A stretch of DNA of 9,490 nt from Chitinophagales bacterium (GCA_015654495.1 JAATGW010000808.1:1-9490), one strand, 5' to 3'; shown: positions 1 through 5,452, counted from the first letter of the stretch. Translations and numbers: made by a program. The notes: generated from the letters alone by a model not told the origin.

Positions 1-419
1 CAATAATAATCCGTTTCAGCCTGGTCTTTTGTATTGATAACAAAAGAAACTGCTTCATTAAATTTGAATAGTGGGCCTGCTGCTAATATACTAAACTCCA
101 TTCCTGCTATTTCAATTACAGCTGTTTCTATGCCTGCATCATTTCCACTTTCGTCACTATCGAACTTGCGAAAATCTTTCAGCTTACCGTCTTTAAAAAT
201 AGATAAGTAGTAATCTGCTACAGCTTTGGCATCTTTCTCTACCCACAAATAGGGTGTAATTTTTTGAGTAATCATATTTTTATTTTTAAGGTTTTTACTG
301 GAGTCATTCGCAATTACGATTTGATTGATTGCTTTATCAGCGATTTCTGGCTGATTTGGATTTGAACAGGAAATTATCAAACAAAAAACAATCGCTGCAG
401 GAAAAATTAATTTGTTCAT
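1..419 (-). CDS. VOC-superfamily (PhnB-like) protein with lipoprotein signal, C-terminus cut by window
   Basis: About 139 codons are visible, reading leftward from the ATG at 419; the C-terminus lies outside the window. Residues 1-18 form a lipoprotein signal (MNKLIFPAAIVFCLIISC, lipobox LIISC, Cys18), followed by a polar linker to about residue 48. From Met49 the protein reads as a VOC-fold domain of the PhnB / 3-demethylubiquinone-9 3-methyltransferase-like group (ITPYLWVEKDAKAVADYY, then SIFKDGKL and GMEFSILAAGP). Such proteins are usually small, cytosolic and of unknown substrate. The start at 419 is preferred because it lies 3 nt after the stop of the AHSA1 gene and an AAAGAG ribosome-binding site lies just upstream. 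Met49 (275) would give the usual cytosolic form and remains an alternative. It is the third gene of the ArsR operon. The family call is firm; envelope location is inferred. Confidence 0.82.
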   Translation of the reverse strand, partial: MNKLIFPAAIVFCLIISCSNPNQPEIADKAINQIVIANDSSKNLKNKNMITQKITPYLWVEKDAKAVADYYLSIFKDGKLKDFRKFDSDESGNDAGIETAVIEIAGMEFSILAAGPLFKFNEAVSFVINTKDQAETDYY

Positions 420-422
420 TTT

Positions 423-947
423 CTATCTCTTTAAAGTTTTTAATAAGCTTGCCAATTCGTTTAATGTCACAGTGAAACCTTCTTTGAAGCCCATTTCTAT
501 CATTTTTTGCAAACGTTCCTGTGATTCGTTATGAATAGTAATGCTTACTGTTGTTATGCCCCGTCCGACCGGGTCATTCGGGCGGGCATTTTGTTCACTA
601 AAATTAAAATCCCAATTTGAACCCGGCAAATGTGGGTTTTCATCTTTGTCTGCAAAGACACTAAAGTATTTGAAGTTCGTTTTTGGAGTGATAGAAGTGT
701 ACTGTTGAAGTTGCCAATTCTCCTGCCCTTCAGGACTAACCATTGCATAAAATCTACGTCCACCAACTTTGAATTCCATTACTTTCGTTTTTGATTCGAA
801 AGGCTTAGGTGCCCACCATTGGTCAAGAATTTCTTTCTTTGTAAATGCGTCCCAAACAAGTGAAAGTTCAGCATCAAATTCTTTCTCCACTAATACAGTG
901 TTGGTTGATTTGTCAACTTTAAAGTTGAATAATAAATTACTGTTCAC
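423..947 (-). CDS. AHSA1/SRPBCC-domain protein
   Basis: This 174-aa protein has the helix-grip SRPBCC fold of the activator-of-Hsp90-ATPase-homologue (AHSA1-like) family, a hydrophobic-ligand-binding fold without a known catalytic role in this subgroup. Visible signatures are VWDAFTKKEILDQWWAP (residues 31-47), GGRRFYAMVSPEG (62-74) and the C-terminal helix GFKEGFTVTLNELASLL (153-169). Length is normal for the family and no signal peptide is present. The start codon is GTG at 947, and its GTGA overlaps the TGA stop of the upstream ArsR gene (944-946), suggesting translational coupling. ArsR plus AHSA1-like pairs are very common in bacteria and the small regulator probably controls the pair. 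The ligand is unknown. Confidence 0.9.
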   Translation of the reverse strand: MNSNLLFNFKVDKSTNTVLVEKEFDAELSLVWDAFTKKEILDQWWAPKPFESKTKVMEFKVGGRRFYAMVSPEGQENWQLQQYTSITPKTNFKYFSVFADKDENPHLPGSNWDFNFSEQNARPNDPVGRGITTVSITIHNESQERLQKMIEMGFKEGFTVTLNELASLLKTLKR

Positions 948-1264
948 TTTTTATTTTTTTTAATTTTTGCCAATAAATTGTCAAGTTGATTAAATCTGGT
1001 TTCCCAGATTTTTCTGTATTGTTCTAACCACTTGTCTATTTCTTTCATTTTGTTTATTTCAAGGGAGTAGTAAATCTCTCTGCCTTGATGTTCTTGTTTT
1101 ACCAGTTCGCATTCTGTCAAAATGCGTAAATGTTTAGATACGGCTTGTCGTGTAGTATTGAAATTTTCTGCAATAGCGTTTGGTGTCATTGCCTGTAATG
1201 CAATTAAGGCGATAATTGCCCGCCTTGTCGGGTCTGCTATTGCCTGAAAAATGTCTCGTCTCAT
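944..1264 (-). CDS. ArsR-family winged-helix transcriptional regulator
   Basis: This 106-aa protein is a complete winged-helix repressor of the ArsR/SdpR type. It shows IFQAIADPTRRAIIALI (residues 5-21, the family's DPTRR signature), a recognition helix TRQAVSKHLRIL (38-49) and the wing EHQGREIYYSL (58-68), followed by a dimerisation helix rich in W and K. The metal-binding CxC motif of true arsenic/cadmium sensors is absent and only Cys52 is present, so it is unlikely to be a thiolate metal sensor. The ATG at 1264 is the first start after a clear promoter-like region with inverted repeats, which suggests autorepression. It is the first gene of an operon with the AHSA1 and VOC genes. Confidence 0.92.
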   Translation of the reverse strand: MRRDIFQAIADPTRRAIIALIALQAMTPNAIAENFNTTRQAVSKHLRILTECELVKQEHQGREIYYSLEINKMKEIDKWLEQYRKIWETRFNQLDNLLAKIKKNKK

Positions 1265-1270
1265 CGTCTT

Positions 1271-1313
1271 TAAATTTATATACGCAACTAGTCGGTTGCA
1301 AACATATGTGCAA
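1271..1313 (-). promoter_or_regulatory. Promoter with overlapping dyad operator for the ArsR operon
   Basis: On the minus strand a Bacteroidota-type -33 element TTTG (1302-1299) is followed, 20 nt later, by TAAATTTA (1278-1271), a partial match to the -7 consensus TAnnTTTG. Two dyads overlap this promoter: GCAAC (1284-1288) with GTTGC (1295-1299), lying between the two boxes, and TTGCA (1296-1300) with TGCAA (1309-1313), covering the -33 box. Binding of a dimeric ArsR protein here would block RNA polymerase, so autoregulation is the natural reading. The leader to the ATG at 1264 is only a few bases, so the exact start of transcription is uncertain. Confidence 0.5.
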
Positions 1314-1664
1314 CTTTTCGGTTTCGCAAATTTTATATCATTTTTTTTTCAGGTTGTTGAAAATTCAGTCGGAATTGTCTGCTTCAGGTGTCACTAAAAT
1401 TGACCAATGTTATATGCTATAATGGTTCAAAAACAACCTGCGGCTGAGGGAATCTGAACCACCTCGGTCACCTAAGGAAGACATAGGCAAACATAGATAG
1501 ATGGGATGAATTTTTCGGTGGTATGCAGATTAATTGTCTGACCGCATCTACCCGATCCTAGACATAGCAGCAGGAAGAAGGGAAATATATTATTCCGCGT
1601 ACTGATTTTTTCGCATTTGTCAGCCAGGCTACTATAATATTAAAATGATGTTGGCTACCCCTGA
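1314..1664. other. Intergenic region between PIN toxin and ArsR operon
   Basis: No convincing coding frame is seen on either strand. It contains a copy of the AACATTGG-type junction element (reverse strand, 1411-1404) upstream of the ArsR promoter and one copy of a dispersed 50-bp repeat (1466-1516). The remainder shows nothing recognisable. Confidence 0.5.
1466..1516 (+). repeat. Dispersed repeat, copy 1
   Basis: A 51-bp stretch beginning GGTCACCTAAGGAAGACATA and ending GATGAATTTTTC matches 4721-4767, roughly three quarters identical with small gaps. The shared blocks are TAAGGAA, ATAGGC, ACATAG, AGATGGGA and the terminal ATTTTTC. Both copies are on the same strand in non-coding DNA 3' of a minus-strand gene. 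Its identity is unknown. Confidence 0.5.
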
Positions 1665-2078
1665 TTAAAGCGCACTTAAAACTTCATCCGGTGTTAACAC
1701 GGTTAACTTGCTGCCCTTATAATCCTTCACATTTCTGGTGATGATTGCTTCAACCTTCTTATTCGATAATGCGGTATTATACTGAATTGAATCTTCAAAA
1801 TCTTTGAACTCTGTCGAAAGGGATTTTGAAATGATTTCTTTAGTTACATCAAGAGTTTCGGTGAGATGTTCAAGATCGCTGAGCAAAGAAATCATCTCTT
1901 TATGCGTGCATGACTTTTTAATGATATAATAAATGTTTGAATAGGATAAGGCAGACATCATCAATACAATCCTGCCCTTTTCTGCCAGATCAAACAACCT
2001 GGCCGAAGATTCACTAAAAGGTTGCCTGTTGGCAAGAACGTCGATAATTACATTGGTATCCAGGAAAAAATATTTCAT
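1665..2078 (-). CDS. PIN-domain toxin (VapC-like ribonuclease)
   Basis: This 137-aa protein is a single PIN domain, the Mg2+-dependent RNase fold used by VapC toxins. The first catalytic aspartate is in FFLDTNVIIDVL (Asp7, with Asp13 nearby). The second acidic cluster is KDFEDSIQY (Asp93, Glu95, Asp96) and the last is ITRNVKDYKGS (Asp119). The C-terminus VLTPDEVL is usual for Bacteroidota PIN toxins. The ATG overlaps the antitoxin stop as ATGA (2075-2078), giving translational coupling in the antitoxin-first order normal for these modules. The toxin is intact with no missing catalytic residue. Its RNA target cannot be read from sequence; tRNA or rRNA cleavage is known for other VapC proteins. 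Confidence 0.88.
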   Translation of the reverse strand: MKYFFLDTNVIIDVLANRQPFSESSARLFDLAEKGRIVLMMSALSYSNIYYIIKKSCTHKEMISLLSDLEHLTETLDVTKEIISKSLSTEFKDFEDSIQYNTALSNKKVEAIITRNVKDYKGSKLTVLTPDEVLSAL

Positions 2079-2323
2079 CTGCGATATTTTTGTTCAACGG
2101 CTTTTTTCAACTCCTCTTTGTATTCAAACCCCTCGGGTAATTTTACAGAACCCACCAGCCTTTTAACTCTCGGAGAAAATTCTGAGCGGCTATTGTCGTT
2201 GCCTGAAAGCGTTTTTAAATAGTTTTCAACCAAATCGGAGAGACTGCGGCCTTTTTTCTGAGCATACCGCTTTGCAGATTTGATAACTTCCTGCTCTATG
2301 GTTAAAGTCAGTTTAGTTGTCAT
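2075..2323 (-). CDS. DUF6364-type ribbon-helix-helix antitoxin
   Basis: This 82-aa protein begins MTTKLTLTIEQEVIKSAKRY, a short beta strand followed by two helices, as in ribbon-helix-helix antitoxins of the DUF6364 group that pair with PIN toxins. KKGRSLSDLVENYLKTL (about residues 23-39) would be the second helix. The C-terminal half, with SPRVKRLVGSVKLPEGFEYKEELKKAV, is the likely toxin-binding tail. It precedes and overlaps the PIN gene by 4 nt. The ATG at 2323 lies inside a short direct repeat, as expected for an autoregulated antitoxin promoter. It should neutralise the PIN protein and repress the operon jointly with it. The family call rests on sequence pattern and context. Confidence 0.85.
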   Translation of the reverse strand: MTTKLTLTIEQEVIKSAKRYAQKKGRSLSDLVENYLKTLSGNDNSRSEFSPRVKRLVGSVKLPEGFEYKEELKKAVEQKYRR

Positions 2324-2373
2324 ATACGTATTATTTCCAGACGAATATACGTGTAATGCCTTAAATAAGCAAA
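2322..2373 (-). promoter_or_regulatory. Promoter and candidate operator of the toxin-antitoxin operon
   Basis: On the minus strand TTTG (2373-2370) is followed by 20 nt and then TATATTCG (2349-2342), one mismatch from TAnnTTTG. The spacing equals that of the ArsR promoter in this window. The octamer ATATACGT occurs twice on the plus strand (2322-2329 and 2345-2352, 23 bp apart), one copy touching the start codon and the other overlapping the -7 box. These are plausible binding sites for the ribbon-helix-helix antitoxin. Confidence 0.45.
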
Positions 2374-2381
2374 TTTCGTAT

Positions 2382-2413
2382 CAGGTGCATACGACCTGGT
2401 TACGGCGCCAGGT
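2382..2413 (+). terminator. Alternative stem-loops, weak terminator-like
   Basis: ACCTGG (2394-2399) pairs with CCAGGT (2408-2413) and is followed by TTTTAT. The same ACCTG can instead pair with CAGGT at 2382-2386, so two hairpins exclude each other. No plus-strand gene ends just upstream, so a real terminator role is doubtful. Confidence 0.25.
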
Positions 2414-2570
2414 TTTATAATGAGAGTTATTAAAATTTGTCCGGGAATCTCTGGATTTTGACTTGTCTTTAATGTTCTGAGATATTTTCAAAACAGGCAC
2501 AAAACATATGCGGGTTGATTTTACGCCGGCGTTTTGATAGAATAATATTAAAACAATGCATCGTTCATTG

Positions 2571-2934
2571 TGGTCTGGCGCCCCTTAAGGGCTTAGCTTT
2601 GGATATTTGTATGTCCTATTGTCTGACGCCCCTTCAGGGCTAAGAAGAACTAACGTCAATGATATCAAAAAATTTATCTTCTATTTCATCATTTGATTAC
2701 TGTAAAGGGAAATTAAAGTCCTATTGTTTGGCGCCCCTTCAGGGTTAAAAAGCATTACGTTCAGTGATAGTCAAAAAATTTACCTTCTACTTCATCATTT
2801 GATTACTGTAAAGGGAAAATAAAGAATTTATACACAGTATCTCTCCGGATTGATTTTCTTAGCCGACAGGGCGTCAGATAATAGAAGAATATCATTGGTT
2901 TGAATCCGAGCCCTTAAAGGGCGTAAGACCACCA
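2571..2934. repeat. Cluster of five REP-like palindromes in mixed orientation
   Basis: Five related palindromic units occupy a gene-free stretch. Plus orientation: core GCCCCTTAAGGGC (2580-2592), GCCCCTTCAGGGC (2628-2640) and GCCCCTTCAGGGT (2733-2745), each preceded by TGTCTGRCG-like sequence and followed by TTA or TAA. Minus orientation: 2858-2884, which matches the inverse of unit two through AGGGCGTCAGATAATAG, and 2908-2934, which matches the inverse of unit one through GCCCTTAAAGGGCG and AGACCAC. The order is therefore three forward and two inverted, so the outer pair and the inner pair can fold onto each other. The form resembles REP/BIME clusters, which are mobilised by RAYT transposases; no such gene is in the window. 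Spacers differ in length, so this is not a CRISPR array. Confidence 0.7.
2613..2824 (+). repeat. 105-bp tandem duplication containing REP-like units 2 and 3
   Basis: The block starting GTCCTATTGTCTGACGCC at 2613 is repeated from 2718 (GTCCTATTGTTTGGCGCC), and the two run in parallel to TACTGTAAAGGGAAA plus TAAAG. There are about a dozen substitutions and one 1-nt indel over some 105 bp. The 3' half (TTCATCATTTGATTACTGTA) is identical in both, so the duplication is older than trivial slippage but still well kept. Confidence 0.75.
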
Positions 2935-3132
2935 CGTGAAGGAAAAAATTCACGGAAGCCATGCGCACGCATAAGCTGGTTTGATTATCATGCAATCAGA
3001 TCAGGAAACGCTTACAAACATTATGTAATCACTCAAACTACATTAGCCTACACTGATAATTTTATTTTACGTAGGGAAAAAAAGCTTGACACTACTTTGA
3101 TTCGGAGAATAGATTTGCGCCCCGGCAATACT
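2935..3132. other. Gene-free stretch with one small hairpin
   Basis: CGTGAA (2935-2940) and TTCACG (2949-2954) form a short stem around an A-rich loop, directly after the last REP-like unit. The rest of the interval is AT-rich and shows no coding frame or recognisable site. Confidence 0.4.
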
Positions 3133-3297
3133 TCACTTTTTCTTTTTGGAAACTGCTTTTGGTAACTCATGCTTCTTCAGAAAAGCAACAGCTTTTTCGG
3201 CCTTTTTCTTAAAGACCGGCTCATTGTTGTAGCTTCTCATTTTCTTTTTTACAACAACCTCTTAATTGATATTATCTTTTAAAACAGATGCAGGCAT
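3133..3297 (-). pseudogene. Small basic protein gene interrupted by an in-frame stop
   Basis: From an ATG at 3297 the frame reads MPASVLKDNIN, then TAA (3264-3262), then continues in the same frame as EVVVKKKMRSYNNEPVFKKK and on to AVSKKKK and TGA at 3135-3133. If the TAA were a sense codon such as AAA or GAA, the product would be a 54-aa, very lysine-rich protein. Downstream of the stop, the ATG at 3240 could still give a 35-aa peptide. It lies 32 nt after the decayed DUF6934 gene, in the same direction, so the two probably formed one module that has lost function. The family is not recognised. The unity of the two halves is inferred from the shared frame and composition. Confidence 0.45.
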
Positions 3298-3329
3298 ACA
3301 ATTTTGCTGGTTGTTCAAATTTACCGATT

Positions 3330-3729
3330 TTATTTGGCCCTTAGAATAAATGCTTCATAATTTTTCTCCCGATCGAAATCTTCCCAAACTCCCCTGTCAA
3401 AGCCCTGCACAATAAACAAGCGGTTAATTTCATGCCAGTTAGCATTAAAGCCCATTTGATACAACCTGGTTTTTGCCGGGGATTCCCCTTTTGCAAAAAG
3501 CACCGCGTCGGGATGGTGTTGCATGAAATCGATCGGTATTATTAGATCTTATATTGTCTTTTATTGTCCTTTCGTTCTCATCCCTATCGCCAAATCCAAT
3601 ATTAAAAATACCAGGGCCTATTTCTGTGTACTGTACAACTTTCCTGATGGTGGCTTTTGGCCCTGAATTCAGAAACTCATAGGTCTCATGGGTTTCGTTT
3701 ACACGAGCTGGATACCTCGCTAAATGCAT
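3330..3729 (-). pseudogene. Decayed DUF6934-family gene (frameshift plus internal deletion)
   Basis: Two overlapping minus-strand frames together spell one DUF6934 protein, a Bacteroidota family of unknown function. The N-terminal part (3729 to about 3545) contains ETHETYEFLNSGPKATIRKV, YTEIGPGIFNIGFGDRDENE and DNIRSNNTDR. The C-terminal part, one frame over (about 3530 to 3330), contains DFMQHHPDAVLFAKG, SPAKTRLYQMGFNANWHEIN and GVWEDFDREKNYEAFILRAK. In the intact family these are joined by a segment like KVLATVASTVY. That segment is missing here, so the break is a deletion of about a dozen codons that also shifts the frame, near 3524-3545. A TAA stop lies just upstream in the second frame. 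The gene is very probably non-functional. The missing segment is recalled from family knowledge, not measured. Confidence 0.7.
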
Positions 3730-4096
3730 GCATCAATTTACGTAAATCATGATTTATTCGGAATTCAAACGGGAAAGAAAAACAACCAATTTTCCAGTAG
3801 AAAAACGTCTGTCGGATTTAATAGACTCTAATCACACAGTGTAACGATGATTGTTAAAGCAATAAGTTGTCATATTTATCTCTGCTAACGGTCAGGTATT
3901 GCTTGCAGAGGGGTATTACTATTCGGATTGCAGATAATCCACTGGTGATTAAAATAGTTTACAGAAGTTAAAATTTGAAAATCAAATTTGTTCGTCCAGT
4001 CCAGACTGAAGTTGTGTGTCATATCATAGACGATTGTCATCCCGGCCAGCCATACTTGCAGCAATATCCGGTTAACAAATGTTCACTTTAGTCGCG
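3730..4096. other. Gene-free intergenic region with an inverted repeat
   Basis: No open frame of useful length is present; short coding-looking stretches on both strands are quickly stopped. AAGCAATA (3857-3864) and TATTGCTT (3897-3904) are perfect 8-bp inverted arms 32 bp apart. Crossing them, CTCTGC (3880-3885) pairs with GCAGAG (3905-3910). The enclosed sequence includes GCTAACGGTCAGG. The structure could be a decayed recombination or folded-DNA site, but no function can be assigned. Confidence 0.4.
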
Positions 4097-4630
4097 CTAA
4101 AATTTATCGACTTTGCAGGTCAGTTTCCCATCAGTAACCGGCAAAATAGTCCCGGACGGCCCGTGCACATTACCCTGGAAAGTCATTATTAATACCCGTG
4201 TTGTTGCATTATATGATTCGATATTATAATTCATCACCGGCCCGGGGTCGAGGTTACTTGATTTATAAATGTCTTCGCCGGCAATTCCTTCTGAAAAATA
4301 AAAACCCATAGTCACATAATCAGGTTCTGACAGGCCGGATTGATAATTTTTCGTACTAAAAGTTGTGTCTGCAAGGGACATTACGATATTAAAAATCCTG
4401 CCGGAATTTAACTCGACACCCAGCATCGCAAAATTATACCTGTTGTTTGATTGCAGAAAAGTGTTGAGTAACGGATCCCCCCAAAGTTCTCCTTTATAGG
4501 TATTGCCTTGAGCCTTAAAAGTCCAGCTGTTAACTGCCTGGTCCTGGTCCTGATCCTGGTTGATTGTCTCTTTTTTGCAGGACAAAAGAACGCCCGCGAG
4601 GATTAAAATTGTAAATAAGGATTTTTTCAT
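4097..4630 (-). CDS. Hypothetical lipoprotein
   Basis: This 177-aa protein starts with a lipoprotein signal MKKSLFTILILAGVLLSC (lipobox VLLSC, Cys18) followed by KKE, so it should be lipidated and placed in the envelope. After a short low-complexity linker NQDQDQDQAV, encoded by four near-identical hexamers (4537-4560), comes a domain of about 140 residues beginning NSWTFKAQGNTYKGEL. It is rich in beta-strand patterns and ends ILPVTDGKLTCKVDKF. The layout resembles small Bacteroidota lipoproteins such as those in the DUF5025/DUF6252 groups, which have no known function; this similarity is only an impression. It stands alone, with the nearest upstream gene more than 130 bp away. Confidence 0.8.
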   Translation of the reverse strand: MKKSLFTILILAGVLLSCKKETINQDQDQDQAVNSWTFKAQGNTYKGELWGDPLLNTFLQSNNRYNFAMLGVELNSGRIFNIVMSLADTTFSTKNYQSGLSEPDYVTMGFYFSEGIAGEDIYKSSNLDPGPVMNYNIESYNATTRVLIMTFQGNVHGPSGTILPVTDGKLTCKVDKF

Positions 4631-4720
4631 TTGGGATTTGTCTAAGAATTACGATTTATATGGATGTAAAAGCAGTTTGTATGTTTGTTAACGTCCATAA
4701 GGAAGTTTAATTGTCAGATA

Positions 4721-4767
4721 GGTTACGTAAGGAAATATAGGCACATAGGCAGATGGGACAATTTTTC
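4721..4767 (+). repeat. Dispersed repeat, copy 2
   Basis: This stretch beginning GGTTACGTAAGGAAATATAG is the counterpart of 1466-1516. Its last bases reach into the restored stop codon of the frameshifted DoxX gene (4768-4766), so the repeat directly abuts that gene's 3' end. Confidence 0.5.
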
Positions 4768-5195
4768 ATTGTTCGGATTCTTTTTTGTTCCGGAATAAAA
4801 GCCAGTCGACACTTAGCTTATCCTGCTCAGCCAAAAGAATAGTAAGGCAGCAGACCAGTAATATAAACGGTGTCCGGCCATTTTGAAGCAGCTCGCCGTT
4901 TCCGGCAAACAAATGCTGCTACCGCCATATCTATGATGAGAAAAAAACAGGCAGGTCTTTTCAGAAAACCAATTACAAGAAAAACTCCCCCGAAAAATTC
5001 TGACGTTCTGCATAGCCATGCACTCAGCATTGGCAAAGGAATATTTTCAGCCAGCAAAGAATCGGCAAAGTTCTGCATGCTGGTTTGCTGGAAGATCGAT
5101 ATGCCGTGATAAATAAAAATTGTGCCGGCCCAGACCCTGAGCAAAACAATGGCGTTGTTCCAAATGGCCTGTTGACCTGTGATTAATTTCTTCAT
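4766..5195 (-). pseudogene. DoxX-family membrane protein, +1 frameshift
   Basis: From the ATG at 5195 the frame gives a DoxX-like integral membrane protein: IVLLRVWAGTIFIYHGISIF (first membrane segment), then TSEFFGGVFLVIGFLKRPAC and FFLIIDMAVAAF. After residue 96 it degenerates and stops at 4827. One frame over, the expected ending continues: AGNGELLQNGRTPFILLVCC, LTILLAEQDKLSVDWLLFRN, then TGA at 4768-4766. DKLSVDWLLF is the usual DoxX C-terminus. Removing a single base within TTTGTTTGCC (4913-4904, reverse strand) restores a protein of about 142 aa, the normal family length. Either the gene has a recent one-base insertion or the assembly has an error. DoxX proteins are poorly understood, some being linked to quinone or redox chemistry. 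The start overlaps an upstream small ORF as TAATG. Confidence 0.8.
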
Positions 5196-5398
5196 TAATG
5201 AAAGCTAGCAGCTTCCGCAGAAACGGGTGAGCTTGTTTGATGTAATGGAGGTGTGGCCTGATGAGTTGCGGTGGTTGTCAGATATGCTTTTGTGATGGGA
5301 GAAGTTTCGGTTTCTGCAGCGAGGGCGGTAATGATCATGAATTTCTGCAGCGCTGATATACCGCTATTTGTCCAGCCCGAGCTGTTGCTGATAAGCAA
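5195..5398 (-). CDS. Small ORF coupled to the DoxX gene (uncertain)
   Basis: The frame encodes 67 aa from a TTG at 5398, or 47 aa from the only ATG (5338): MIITALAAETETSPITKAYL, then a Thr/Ser/Ala/Pro-rich tail ending SAEAASFH. It has no membrane segment, signal peptide or recognisable domain. The case for a real gene is that its TAA stop overlaps the DoxX ATG as TAATG (5197-5193), a typical coupling arrangement. Against it are the odd composition and the fact that part of the frame (AETETSPIT) lies in a repeat that is non-coding at 6121-6155. It may be a leader peptide or chance. Confidence 0.3.
   Translation of the reverse strand: MLISNSSGWTNSGISALQKFMIITALAAETETSPITKAYLTTTATHQATPPLHQTSSPVSAEAASFH
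5291..5325 (-). repeat. Short dispersed repeat, second copy at 6121-6155
   Basis: On the reverse strand GAAACCGAAACTTCTCCCAT with CACA here corresponds to AAAACCGAAACCTCTTCCAT with CACA at 6121-6155. The two match closely over about 30 bp. One copy lies in a possible small ORF and the other just after the stop of the frameshifted membrane-protein gene. Confidence 0.5.
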
Positions 5399-5435
5399 TT
5401 TGTAGATGTTTTTGTATTATTCAGTCAGCACAGCA

Positions 5436-5452
5436 GAAGCCCAATGTTAGGC
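5436..5452 (-). other. Short junction element, AACATTGGGCTTC type
   Basis: The reverse strand reads GCCTAACATTGGGCTTC. Related sequences occur upstream of other minus-strand gene units: AACGTTGGGCTTCGTG at 6010-5995 before the DUF4440 gene, GGCAACATTGCGATC at 6828-6814 before the membrane-protein gene, and ATAACATTGGTC before the ArsR operon (around 1413-1402). The GTTGGGC in the 6010 copy fits the GTTRRRY core of integron attC sites, but paired arms are poor. It is noted as a recurring element of unknown role. Confidence 0.4.

Noticed and set aside
2571..2934. Possible CRISPR array from repeated GCCCCTTCAGGGC units
   Set aside because: Repeat spacing is irregular (48 and 105 bp, then inverted units), orientation changes, the DNA between units 2 and 3 is itself duplicated, and no cas gene is present.
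4904..4913. Programmed ribosomal frameshift in the DoxX gene
   Set aside because: No X XXY YYZ slippery site or downstream stimulator was recognised and DoxX genes are not known to use frameshifting; mutation or sequencing error is simpler.
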